From assembly GCA_018725275.1 (NCBI GenBank), contig QLUC01000001.1, positions 1-39,182 on the forward strand: DNA of 39,182 bases, in the 5' to 3' direction. The notes beneath the pieces were generated by a model, which was not told where the DNA came from, searched no databases, and worked only from the letters and a program-made list of their open reading frames with translations. The stretch is from Bacillota bacterium. Its GTDB lineage: Bacteria > Bacillota > UBA994. Shown one piece after another: positions 16,492 to 23,973 of the stretch (positions are counted from its first letter, which is position 1; every line of letters begins with the position of its first letter). The translations under genes were made by a program, and so were the position numbers.

Positions 16492-17813
16492 CTAAAGTGA
16501 TTGTCATCGGGGGAGGACTGGCCGGGGTGGAAGCGACCTGGCAGTTGGTGCGCCAAGGCATTCCCGTTGAGCTTTTTGAGATGAGACCTCTTTGCAGCAC
16601 CGGCGCCCATCATACCGGGTTCTTGGGTGAGCTCGTTTGTAGCAACTCCTTGCGAGCGATCGATATTGGCAATGCTGTTGGGTTACTAAAAGAAGAGATG
16701 CGCCGGTTGTCTTCCTTGGTGATGGAGGTCGCTCTAGAGACCCGTTTGCCAGCCGGAGGCGCATTGGCGGTGGATAGGCTCGAGTTCGCCGCGACCATCA
16801 CGGAGACCTTGGAGAATCATCCCTTGGTGAGTATTCGCCGCGAGGAGGTGCGAGAGCTGCCCAAGAAGGGGATAGTCGTAGTGGCTTCCGGTCCCCTCAC
16901 CTCGACTGCGCTTGCCTCCGACATTGGGGCTCTCCTCGGAGAAGAGTTTCTCTCTTTTTTTGACGCGGCTGCGCCCATTGTGACCAAAGAATCGATCGAT
17001 TTAAGCCGGGCTTTCTTTGCCTCCCGTTACGGCAAGGGTGAGGCGGATTATCTAAACTGTCCGCTCACCGAAGAAGAGTATGAACGCTTCTTTACCGCCC
17101 TTTGCTCGGCAGAAAGGCAAAAACAGAACTTCCTCGACAAGGAAAGCTTCTTCGAAGGATGTATGCCCATCGAGCATATGGCCGAGCGCGGCCGTGACAC
17201 TATGCTTTTTGGTCCGCTGAAACCCGTCGGCCTTGTGGACCCGCAAACCGGTAAGCGCCCCTTTGCGGTAGTGCAGTTGCGCCAAGATAACCGTGCCGGG
17301 ACGTTGTACAACCTAGTGGGTTTTCAAACCAGGCTCAAGTGGGGAGAACAAAAACGCGTCTTTTCGCTAATTCCCGCCCTAGCAAAGGCCGAGTTTGTCC
17401 GTTTCGGAGTGATGCACCGCAATACATTCATCAACTCTCGGCAAGTGCTGGCCCCTACTCTCCAGTACCATCAGCGAAAAGAGCTGTTTTTTGCGGGTCA
17501 ATTTACCGGCGTTGAAGGTTATGTAGAGTCGGCTGCCTCCGGCCTAGTGGCAGGCATTAATGCCGGTCGCGCTTTTCGTGGATTCGAGCCCTTGGTGTTC
17601 CCAATAAATACCGCACATGGGGCTCTTCTTAATTACATCACCGATGCAACGCTTGCGACTTTTCAGCCCATGAATGTCACTTTTGGATTGTTCCCTCCTT
17701 TAACGAACCCCCCACGCGACCGCAAGCAGCGCAATCTCGCCTATGGGCAGCGCGCCTTGCAGGAATTAGCAGATTTTTGCGACAAGAATATCGCCTTGAC
17801 TTGTGTCCTCTAG
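16488..17813 (+). CDS. trmFO: Folate/FAD-dependent tRNA(U54) methyltransferase TrmFO
   Basis: TrmFO makes ribothymidine at position 54 of tRNA using methylenetetrahydrofolate and FAD. The 441-residue product starts with a dinucleotide-binding motif, VIVIGGGLAGVEATWQL. It has the conserved GELVCSNSLRA and FFEGCMPIEHMAERGRDTM segments, which hold the two family cysteines, and ends with a second FAD-contacting part (FFAGQFTGVEGYVESAASGL). The start is TTG at 16488, since AGGAGGAG ends five bases upstream and the peptide MTKVIVIGGG fits the family. The open frame runs further upstream inside topA, but that extension is not part of the protein. The topA-trmFO order is standard. Confidence 0.96.
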   Translation: MTKVIVIGGGLAGVEATWQLVRQGIPVELFEMRPLCSTGAHHTGFLGELVCSNSLRAIDIGNAVGLLKEEMRRLSSLVMEVALETRLPAGGALAVDRLEFAATITETLENHPLVSIRREEVRELPKKGIVVVASGPLTSTALASDIGALLGEEFLSFFDAAAPIVTKESIDLSRAFFASRYGKGEADYLNCPLTEEEYERFFTALCSAERQKQNFLDKESFFEGCMPIEHMAERGRDTMLFGPLKPVGLVDPQTGKRPFAVVQLRQDNRAGTLYNLVGFQTRLKWGEQKRVFSLIPALAKAEFVRFGVMHRNTFINSRQVLAPTLQYHQRKELFFAGQFTGVEGYVESAASGLVAGINAGRAFRGFEPLVFPINTAHGALLNYITDATLATFQPMNVTFGLFPPLTNPPRDRKQRNLAYGQRALQELADFCDKNIALTCVL

Positions 17814-17830
17814 GCTAAACGTGGTAAAAT
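17801..17830 (+). promoter_or_regulatory. Possible promoter before xerC
   Basis: An extended -10, TGGTAAAAT (17822-17830), is preceded at 18 bases by TTGTGT, a poor -35. It lies across the end of trmFO, about 18 bases before the xerC ATG. The short leader and poor -35 keep confidence low; xerC may simply be read from upstream. Confidence 0.35.
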
Positions 17831-17847
17831 CGTGGTGGTGATGGTGT

Positions 17848-18726
17848 ATGGAAAAACATATCAGCGGTTTTCTTCTGAACCTGTCTGCGGATAAGGGGTT
17901 TTCGCCGAAAACGATTGCGAGCTATGCCCACGATTTGGCGCAGTTCACGCATTTTTTTGGTGATGACAAGGACATCAAGGACGTTTCCCGGGTGGATATG
18001 CGGAGCTTCTTAGCCCATTTGTACAAACAGGGCTACGCAAAAAGCAGCGGAGCAAGGAAGATATCGTGTTTGCGTTCCTTTTTTGCCTACTTGCAGCGGG
18101 AACAAGTCATCGAGGGCAATCCTGCCCGTCAAATTTCCTTGCCTCGCCGAAGAAGAACCTTGCCTCTTTTCTTGCATCGTCCCGACATGGAGAAGCTTCT
18201 TGCATCCCCTCGGGATTACTTGCTTGAACAGAGGGACCGCGCGCTCTTGGAATTACTTTACGCTACCGGCTGTCGGGCGAGTGAAATCGTTAGCCTCAGG
18301 CTTGACTCCTTCGATTGGTACTCTCGCACCCTCAGGGTGATGGGCAAGGGGGGAAAGGAGCGACAGGTTCCCTTTGGGAGAATTGCAGGAGATTGTCTCT
18401 TGCGCTATCTGGAGGAAGTGCGACCAAGGCTCTTGGCTAATCCTCAAGTTGTTCATTTTTTTCTCAACTACTCGGGGCATCCCCTTTCGCAGCGGAGCAT
18501 CGGGAGGATTCTTGATAAGCACCTTAAGCGCACCAACCTGCCCGGGGAAACTACCCCCCATAGTTTGCGCCATTCTTTTGCCACCCACATGCTAGATAAC
18601 GGAGCTGATTTGCGTTCTGTTCAGGAACTGCTAGGTCATTCCTCGGTATCTACGACGCAAATTTACACCCATGTCACTAGCGAAAGAATCAGGGCAGTGT
18701 ACAACAAGGCTCATCCCCGTGCGTAG
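17848..18726 (+). CDS. xerC: Tyrosine recombinase XerC (CodV)
   Basis: XerC, with a partner recombinase, resolves chromosome dimers at dif. The 292-residue protein has an N-terminal SAM-like DNA-binding domain (about residues 1-90) and a C-terminal catalytic domain. The full catalytic set is present: Arg143 in CRASEIVSLRL, Lys167 in MGKGGKE, His238 and Arg241 in HSLRH, His264 in LLGHSS, and the nucleophile Tyr273 in IYTHV. Location after trmFO matches codV of B. subtilis. In Bacillus hslV (clpQ) and hslU (clpY) follow; here codY comes next. The ribosome site is weak (GGTGAT). A dif site was not found in the window. Confidence 0.93.
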   Translation: MEKHISGFLLNLSADKGFSPKTIASYAHDLAQFTHFFGDDKDIKDVSRVDMRSFLAHLYKQGYAKSSGARKISCLRSFFAYLQREQVIEGNPARQISLPRRRRTLPLFLHRPDMEKLLASPRDYLLEQRDRALLELLYATGCRASEIVSLRLDSFDWYSRTLRVMGKGGKERQVPFGRIAGDCLLRYLEEVRPRLLANPQVVHFFLNYSGHPLSQRSIGRILDKHLKRTNLPGETTPHSLRHSFATHMLDNGADLRSVQELLGHSSVSTTQIYTHVTSERIRAVYNKAHPRA

Positions 18727-18819
18727 TTGACGCTAAGGAGTATTCTCTGCCCTATTCGAGCGCGCCGGAAGCCGCGTTATTGTTTCCGAAAGAAAAATTT
18801 ATAGACGGAGGTAAGTGTT

Positions 18820-19593
18820 GTGAATTTTCTTGATAAGACTCGCCAATTGAACAAGGTGTTGCGGCAATCAGCGGGAGAGACGGTGAGGTTTAGTGACCTG
18901 GCACAACTGTTTAGTCAGGTGTTTACTGCTAATGCCTATATCCTTAACACGCGGGGCAAGCTCCTCGGGGTTGCGCTCATTGACGAATATGATTGCGACC
19001 TCCTAAAGCGCCATGTCCGTTCCGGACGCTTCCCAGCTGATTACAATGACAAGCTCATGGGCATCCATGAGAGCAACATCAATTGTCGCGAGACCGAAAG
19101 CTGCGTCTTTGACGAGTCAGTATGCGAGCACACCAACAAGCTAACCAGCATTATCCCCATCGTGGGTAGAGGGGAAAGACTGGGGACATTGTTGATTGCG
19201 CGCTTCGATGAACCCTTGAGCAGCGATGACGTGGCCCTAGCGGAGTTTGGCGCGACTATTTTGGCCATGGAACTTCTGCGGGCCCGTCAAGAGGTCGCCA
19301 GTCAAGAATCACGCCAGCGCGCCGTAGTAGAGCTGGCAGTAGACACCTTGTCGTATTCCGAGCTTGAGGCCATTGAGCACATTATGCGCGAATTAGGCAG
19401 TGAGCAAGAGGGTCTGCTCGTGGCGAGCAAGATCGCTGATCAGGCGGGGATAACTCGCTCGGTCATAGTCAATGCCTTGCGCAAGCTCGAGAGCGCCGGG
19501 GTAATTGTCAGTCGTTCCCTAGGCATGAAGGGCACCTATATCAAAGTGTTGAATAACAAGCTACTCGAGGAATTAGCCAAAAAAGAGCACTAA
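18820..19593 (+). CDS. codY: Global nutritional regulator CodY
   Basis: CodY represses or activates genes according to branched-chain amino acid and GTP levels. The 257-residue product has an N-terminal GAF-type ligand domain (about residues 1-150) and a C-terminal winged helix. The DNA-binding part is very well conserved: ASKIADQAGITRSVIVNALR, then KLESAGVIVSRSLGMKGTYI. The start is GTG at 18820, with GGAGG eight bases upstream. It stands 93 bases after xerC. That gap has TTGACG right after the xerC stop but no matching -10, so its promoter is unclear. Downstream is the rpsB promoter, not the flagellar operon as in Bacillus. Confidence 0.96.
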   Translation: MNFLDKTRQLNKVLRQSAGETVRFSDLAQLFSQVFTANAYILNTRGKLLGVALIDEYDCDLLKRHVRSGRFPADYNDKLMGIHESNINCRETESCVFDESVCEHTNKLTSIIPIVGRGERLGTLLIARFDEPLSSDDVALAEFGATILAMELLRARQEVASQESRQRAVVELAVDTLSYSELEAIEHIMRELGSEQEGLLVASKIADQAGITRSVIVNALRKLESAGVIVSRSLGMKGTYIKVLNNKLLEELAKKEH

Positions 19594-19596
19594 AAG

Positions 19597-19625
19597 TTGC
19601 CTGTTATTAATGGGTATGCTATACT
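19597..19625 (+). promoter_or_regulatory. Vegetative promoter for rpsB-tsf
   Basis: TTGCCT (19597-19602) and TATACT (19620-19625) are separated by 17 bases. TG at 19617-19618 makes the -10 extended. It begins just after the codY stop. With a start near 19632 it would give an rpsB leader of about 100 bases. This is one of the best promoter matches in the window. Confidence 0.75.
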
Positions 19626-19673
19626 GACTTTCGGTGTTTAAACTACACACGCACTCCGATGGGCAAAGGTGTG

Positions 19674-19687
19674 TCCCCGGCAGGGGA
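19674..19687 (+). promoter_or_regulatory. Hairpin in the rpsB leader
   Basis: TCCCC (19674-19678) pairs with GGGGA (19683-19687) around GGCA. It lies in the roughly 100-base untranslated leader of rpsB, about 48 bases before the ATG, with no T-run, so it is not a terminator. A ribosomal-protein autoregulatory leader is possible, but I do not recognise a known family. Confidence 0.35.
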
Positions 19688-19735
19688 TTCTTTCCTACAT
19701 GACGGGTGCGGAGGAAAAACAAAGGAGGTATTACC

Positions 19736-20434
19736 ATGGCGGTAGTCAGCATGAAGCAACTGCTCGAGGCTGGTGTGCACTTCGGGCACCAAACGCGGCG
19801 TTGGAACCCCAAGATGGCTCCATATATCTTTATGGAGCGCAATGGCATCTACATTATCGACCTGCAAAAGACTGTCCGTAAGCTCGAGGAGGCTTACTCC
19901 TTCATCAAGAGCGTAATTAGAAATGGCGAGAGCATCCTCTTTGTGGGGACGAAGAAGCAGGCACAGGAGGCTGTGGTTGATGAAGCAGTCCGCTGTAACA
20001 TGTTTTTCGTCAACCAGCGCTGGTTGGGTGGCACCCTCACTAACTTCCAAACCATCGAGAAGCGGGTTAAGAGATTGCACGATCTTGAGCGCATGCGCGA
20101 AGATGGAACATTCTCGGCCTTACCCAAGAAAGAGGTAGTGAACCTTTATAAAGAGATGGAGCGCCTAGAGAAATTTCTCGGGGGCATCAAGAAGATGCAC
20201 GGGCTCCCCGGCGCCCTCTTTGTCATAGATCCGCGCAAGGAAAAGAACGCCATCGCCGAGGCGCGCCGACTGGGCATTCCCATTGTGGCAATCGTCGATA
20301 CAAACTGTGACCCGGATGAAATCGACTACATTATTCCAGGTAACGATGATGCTATTAGAGCCGTCAAGCTCATCACTGCGACCATTGCCGATGCAGTGCT
20401 GGAAGCACGGCAGGGCGAGCAACTGGCTGAATAG
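19736..20434 (+). CDS. rpsB: 30S ribosomal protein S2
   Basis: S2 binds the small subunit at the back of the head and is needed for S1-type functions and initiation. The 232-residue product opens MAVVSMKQLLEAGVHFGHQT and contains the conserved RNGIYIIDLQKT, FVGTKKQAQ, NQRWLGGTLTNF, GLPGALFVIDPRKE and PIVAIVDTNCDPDEIDY. The ATG at 19736 is used because AAAGGAGG sits seven bases upstream; the open frame extends further back without a ribosome site. tsf follows 35 bases on, the usual rpsB-tsf pair. A promoter and leader hairpin precede it. Confidence 0.98.
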   Translation: MAVVSMKQLLEAGVHFGHQTRRWNPKMAPYIFMERNGIYIIDLQKTVRKLEEAYSFIKSVIRNGESILFVGTKKQAQEAVVDEAVRCNMFFVNQRWLGGTLTNFQTIEKRVKRLHDLERMREDGTFSALPKKEVVNLYKEMERLEKFLGGIKKMHGLPGALFVIDPRKEKNAIAEARRLGIPIVAIVDTNCDPDEIDYIIPGNDDAIRAVKLITATIADAVLEARQGEQLAE

Positions 20435-20469
20435 CCGTTTTATTTACAGGCAAGAAGGGAGCTCCTACT

Positions 20470-21090
20470 ATGGCCAAAATTGAAGCAAGTCTTGTTAAAG
20501 AACTCCGCGAACGCACTGGCGCCGGCATGATGGATTGCAAGAAGGCGCTCTCAGAGACTAGTGGCGACATGGAAAAAGCAGTGGAATTTTTGCGCGAGAA
20601 GGGCCTGGCCGCAGCCACTAAGAAATCTGGTCGCATCACCAGTGAGGGCATCGTCGAGTCATATATCCATGGTGGAGGGCGCATCGGCGTATTAGTCGAG
20701 ATGAATTGCGAGACTGATTTCGTAGCGAAGAATGAAGACTTTCGCGCTTTGGTACGGGATATGGCTATGCAGATCGCCGCTGCTAACCCGCAGTACATCA
20801 CCCGCGAGGAAGTGCCCACCCACATTATTGAACATGAAAAGGAAATCCTCAGGGCTCAGGCCATCAACGAGGGGAAACCCGAGAAGATCATCGACAAAAT
20901 GGTCGAGGGGCGGCTGGAGAAGTATTTTGCTGAGGTGTGCCTCATGGAGCAGAACTTCGTGCGGGAAGGCGATCAGAGCGTTAAAGAATATATTCAGTCC
21001 AAGGTTGCTGTTTTTGGTGAAAACATGGCGGTGCGCCGTTTTGCTCGCTTCCAAATGGGTGAAGGTCTGCCAAAGCGTTCTGAAGCTTAG
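20470..21090 (+). CDS. tsf: Elongation factor Ts, short form
   Basis: EF-Ts exchanges GDP for GTP on EF-Tu. The product has 206 residues, close to the short Thermus form and well below the 290 or so of B. subtilis and E. coli. The N-terminal UBA-like domain has LRERTGAGMMDCKKALSE. The core has the exchange motif NCETDFVAKNEDF, followed by one core subdomain and a C-terminal segment (VFGENMAVRRFARFQMGEG). The second core subdomain of long EF-Ts is missing. The frame and termini look intact, so this is a natural short version rather than a truncation. A terminator follows at once. Confidence 0.95.
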   Translation: MAKIEASLVKELRERTGAGMMDCKKALSETSGDMEKAVEFLREKGLAAATKKSGRITSEGIVESYIHGGGRIGVLVEMNCETDFVAKNEDFRALVRDMAMQIAAANPQYITREEVPTHIIEHEKEILRAQAINEGKPEKIIDKMVEGRLEKYFAEVCLMEQNFVREGDQSVKEYIQSKVAVFGENMAVRRFARFQMGEGLPKRSEA

Positions 21091-21092
21091 TG

Positions 21093-21121
21093 AAAAGGGA
21101 ACACCTCGGTGTTCCTTTTTT
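21093..21121 (+). terminator. Rho-independent terminator after tsf
   Basis: GGAACAC pairs with GTGTTCC around a CTCG tetraloop, and flanking A's and a run of six T's extend the stem. It begins three bases after the tsf stop. pyrH starts 38 bases later without a clear promoter, so pyrH is probably fed by partial readthrough. Confidence 0.88.
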
Positions 21122-21158
21122 CCGATGCGCATAATCGGGTTTCAAAGGAGGGATAAGG

Positions 21159-21884
21159 ATGGAGCGTCCTAAGTATAGTAGGGTGATCCTCAAGTTGAGT
21201 GGTGAGGCCCTCGCCGGGGAGTTAGGTTACGGCATCAGCAGTGAAGTGATTGCTGCGGTGGCCGAGCAGTTAGTGGAAATCAGGCGACGTGGCGTGGAAC
21301 TCGCCGTAGTCGTCGGTGGAGGCAATATTTGGCGTGGAGCTGTCGGCAGTGCCAAGGGCATGGATCGCGCTACGGCAGATTACATGGGTATGTTGGCCAC
21401 AGTGCTCAACGCTCTCGCCTTGCAGGATGCTATTGAGAAGCTGGGGGTGTCAACCCGGGTGCAGACGGCTATTGAGATGAGGGAGGTAGCAGAGCCTTAC
21501 ATTCGCCGCAAAGCCATCACCCATCTCGAAAAAGGATACATCGTCATCTTTGCCGCCGGCACAGGTAACCCATATTTTTCTACAGACACCACCGCCGCCC
21601 TGCGTGGGGCCGAAATTGGTGCAGAGATTATTCTAAAAGCAACCCAGGTTGATGGTGTATACGATAGCGATCCTCGCAAGAACCCCGATGCCATACGCTA
21701 CACGGAGTTGTCCTACATCGATGTTTTACAGCAAAACTTAGGGATCATGGACGCCACGGCCACCTCTCTCTCCATGGTTAATAACATCCCGATATTAGTT
21801 TTTAGCCTGGAAGATGTTAACAATATCTCTCGTGCCGCGCTCGGCGAGGACATTGGAACATATGTAAGGAGGGACACTAAGTGA
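21159..21884 (+). CDS. pyrH: UMP kinase (uridylate kinase)
   Basis: PyrH phosphorylates UMP to UDP in pyrimidine synthesis. The bacterial form is an amino acid kinase-fold hexamer, unlike eukaryotic UMP kinases. The 241-residue product has the family motifs VILKLSGEALAG, VVGGGNIWRG, MGMLATVLNALALQDAIEK, GTGNPYFSTDTTAALRGAE and KATQVDGVYDSDP. The ATG has AAAGGAGGG at good distance. The stop overlaps the frr GTG by four bases. The rpsB-tsf-pyrH-frr order is widely conserved in bacteria and links nucleotide supply to translation genes. Confidence 0.97.
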   Translation: MERPKYSRVILKLSGEALAGELGYGISSEVIAAVAEQLVEIRRRGVELAVVVGGGNIWRGAVGSAKGMDRATADYMGMLATVLNALALQDAIEKLGVSTRVQTAIEMREVAEPYIRRKAITHLEKGYIVIFAAGTGNPYFSTDTTAALRGAEIGAEIILKATQVDGVYDSDPRKNPDAIRYTELSYIDVLQQNLGIMDATATSLSMVNNIPILVFSLEDVNNISRAALGEDIGTYVRRDTK

Positions 21885-22438
21885 TCAAGGAGATTGTCAA
21901 GGAACTAGAAGATAAAATGAAAAAAACAGTGGTAGCCTTGCAGAAAGATCTCGGGGGACTCCGCGCAGGTCGGGCGAATCCCGGACTGTTAGAAAAAATT
22001 ACTGTGGAATATTACGGTGTTCCCTCGCCCTTGGCTCAAGTGGCCACTATTACCGTGCCTGAGGCACGTTTGCTTGTCATTCAACCTTGGGATAAATCTC
22101 TGCTCAAGAGCATCGAAAAAGCTATTCAGAAGTCCGATCTCGGGTTAACTCCTAACACTGACGGCACAGTAATTCGCTTGACAATCCCGGCCTTAACACA
22201 GGAGCGCCGTAGCGAACTAGTTAAAGTGGCGAGAAAGAAGGCCGAAGACGGGCGTGTTGCCGTGCGACATCTGCGCCGTGATGGCAATGACATGATCAAA
22301 GAGTTAGAAAAAGACGGCGAAATTTCTGAAGATCAAGCTAAGAAAGCCCAGGAAGAAGTGCAAAAGCTCACGGACAAGCACATCAAAGAAGTGGAAGAAG
22401 TCCTGCTCACAAAAGAAGCAGAAATCATGGAAATATAA
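21881..22438 (+). CDS. frr: Ribosome recycling factor
   Basis: RRF, with EF-G, splits the post-termination ribosome. The 185-residue product has the standard two-domain layout: a long three-helix bundle and a small beta domain (about residues 31-105, with VEYYGVPSPLAQVATITVPE). The C-terminal helix includes VARKKAEDGRVAVRHLRRDG. The start is GTG at 21881, overlapping the pyrH TGA, with AAGGAGGG upstream. A terminator follows the stop. The length is the usual 185. Confidence 0.97.
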   Translation: MIKEIVKELEDKMKKTVVALQKDLGGLRAGRANPGLLEKITVEYYGVPSPLAQVATITVPEARLLVIQPWDKSLLKSIEKAIQKSDLGLTPNTDGTVIRLTIPALTQERRSELVKVARKKAEDGRVAVRHLRRDGNDMIKELEKDGEISEDQAKKAQEEVQKLTDKHIKEVEEVLLTKEAEIMEI

Positions 22439-22444
22439 CCCATG

Positions 22445-22467
22445 ACCCCTCTCGCCAGGGGTTTTTT
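22445..22467 (+). terminator. Rho-independent terminator after frr
   Basis: ACCCCT (22445-22450) pairs with AGGGGT (22457-22462) around CTCGCC, followed by a run of T's. uppS starts only 18 bases further on, too close for a separate promoter, so the element must act as an attenuator or allow readthrough. Confidence 0.8.
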
Positions 22468-22484
22468 GATATAGGGGGAACAAC

Positions 22485-23198
22485 ATGGTTGATAAAATAC
22501 CGCGTCATGTGGCTATTGTCATGGATGGCAATGGTCGTTGGGCACAGAAACGTGGTCTGCCACGGATGGCAGGGCATCGCGCTGGCTTATCGGCCGCTAG
22601 GATAGCAATTGAGGAGTGTGCCGCTCTTAATATACAGTACCTTACCTTGTATGCTTTCTCTACCGAAAATTGGCAGAGGCCGCGAGCAGAGGTAGAATAT
22701 CTTATGAGTTTGCCGGAGGAATTTTGGCGCAAGGAGCGCAAGTTCTTTGAGGAACGCGAACTGCGCTTAAATTTCCTCGGTGACATGTCGGGCTTACCTG
22801 AGACAACTCGTCGGGTACTGCTTGAGGCTATGTCTTCCACTGAGGAGCGCACCAAGCTTACGGTAAACCTGGCCATGAACTACGGTGGGCGGGCCGAAAT
22901 ATTGCGCGCGGCCAAGCTCTATGCTCTGCGTTTCCCCGATGGGAGTGGTGATGAAGATGCCTTTGCGAGGGGCCTCTACACTGCGGACATGCCCGACCCA
23001 GATTTGCTCATTAGATCCGGAGGGGAGAAGAGGCTGAGCAATTTCCTCCTTTGGCAGTGCGCTTATACGGAGATTGTATTTAGCGACACTTATTGGCCGG
23101 ATTTTGGGGCTCGGCAATTTAGAGATGCTGTAGCGGAATTTCAGAAACGCCATCGCCGCCATGGAGGATTACTGGATAGGGGGGCCGGCCGTGATTAA
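22485..23198 (+). CDS. uppS: Undecaprenyl diphosphate synthase (cis-prenyltransferase)
   Basis: UppS builds the C55 lipid carrier for cell-wall synthesis from farnesyl and isopentenyl diphosphate. The 237-residue product begins with the family signature HVAIVMDGNGRWAQKRG, in which Asp14 is the catalytic aspartate. It continues with the substrate motifs YLTLYAFSTENW, NLAMNYGGRAEI and DLLIRSGGEKRLSNFLLWQC. Its end overlaps the cdsA start by eight bases. The uppS-cdsA-dxr-rseP run joins isoprenoid and phospholipid precursor synthesis and is typical of many bacteria. Confidence 0.97.
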   Translation: MVDKIPRHVAIVMDGNGRWAQKRGLPRMAGHRAGLSAARIAIEECAALNIQYLTLYAFSTENWQRPRAEVEYLMSLPEEFWRKERKFFEERELRLNFLGDMSGLPETTRRVLLEAMSSTEERTKLTVNLAMNYGGRAEILRAAKLYALRFPDGSGDEDAFARGLYTADMPDPDLLIRSGGEKRLSNFLLWQCAYTEIVFSDTYWPDFGARQFRDAVAEFQKRHRRHGGLLDRGAGRD

Positions 23199-23973
23199 AC
23201 GTATAATTACTGTCTTGGTGGCCCTACCCATCGCCGTACTGCTCACCTATGCGGGAGGACAGCCCTTCGCGCTGCTACTGGCAGCACTTGGTGTGCTGGC
23301 TATATATGAAGGTCGCAACTTGCTACTGGCGAACGAGATCCATTTTTCGCGCTTAAACTACTTATTCCCCCTCGCTTATTTGGGCGCGATCCTACTCGGT
23401 CTTGAAGACATGGCCCTACAGGTCGTGGTGGGTGGAGCAATGGTTGTTCTAACTCGTCAACTGTTGGATTTTCCTAAATTTAACCTTGTATCAGCAGGGG
23501 CTAATTTGCTCATAACCTTGTACCCGACACTGCTTCTTGGCAATATGTTGCTACTTCGCTTGCATGCCGGATGGGCATGGACCATCATTCCGCTCTTGGC
23601 GGTCTGGGTATATGACGCTGCGGCCTACGTTTTTGGCGTCAGTTTTGGTAGAATAAGAATGTGGACCTCCGTCTCTCCTAAGAAAAGTCTCGAAGGGGCC
23701 ATGGCCGGTCTGGTAGGTAGTTTGTTCGTCATACTATACATGAGGAGCCATTTGAATATCGGGCTTGTGCCTGCCTTGTTCTTAGGTTTAGTCATTGCTT
23801 TCGCGGCTCATCTCGGAGACCTTATCGAGTCGGCACTGAAACGATACGCTAGGGTCAAGGATTCCGGAGCACTCTTTCCTGGGCACGGCGGGGTGCTGGA
23901 TCGGCTTGACTCAATGATGTATGCCTCGGCGGTAGTATACTGGCTGTGGTCGGCGACTATAGGTATAGCATGA
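23191..23973 (+). CDS. cdsA: Phosphatidate cytidylyltransferase CdsA
   Basis: CdsA makes CDP-diacylglycerol from CTP and phosphatidate, the branch point for phospholipids. The 260-residue protein is mostly membrane helices. Near its C-terminus it carries the family signature S-x-L-K-R-Y-x3-K-D-S-G-A-x-F-P-G-H-G-G-x-x-D-R, with HLGDLIESALKRYA just before it. SPKKSLEGAMAG is also present. GTG at 23191 is the better start because GGGGGG lies six bases upstream and the first residues (MIKRIITVLVALPIAVLL) make a normal membrane start; an upstream ATG at 23161 would add a hydrophilic tail inside uppS. Its stop overlaps the dxr ATG. Confidence 0.95.
   Translation: MIKRIITVLVALPIAVLLTYAGGQPFALLLAALGVLAIYEGRNLLLANEIHFSRLNYLFPLAYLGAILLGLEDMALQVVVGGAMVVLTRQLLDFPKFNLVSAGANLLITLYPTLLLGNMLLLRLHAGWAWTIIPLLAVWVYDAAAYVFGVSFGRIRMWTSVSPKKSLEGAMAGLVGSLFVILYMRSHLNIGLVPALFLGLVIAFAAHLGDLIESALKRYARVKDSGALFPGHGGVLDRLDSMMYASAVVYWLWSATIGIA

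Noticed and set aside
18819..18834. A CodY box (AATTTTC...) overlapping the codY start, implying autoregulation
   Set aside because: Only the left half of the consensus matches, about ten of fifteen positions, which is expected by chance.
21122..21158. A promoter for pyrH after the tsf terminator (CATAAT at 21130)
   Set aside because: No -35 element at acceptable spacing; its place would fall in the terminator stem.
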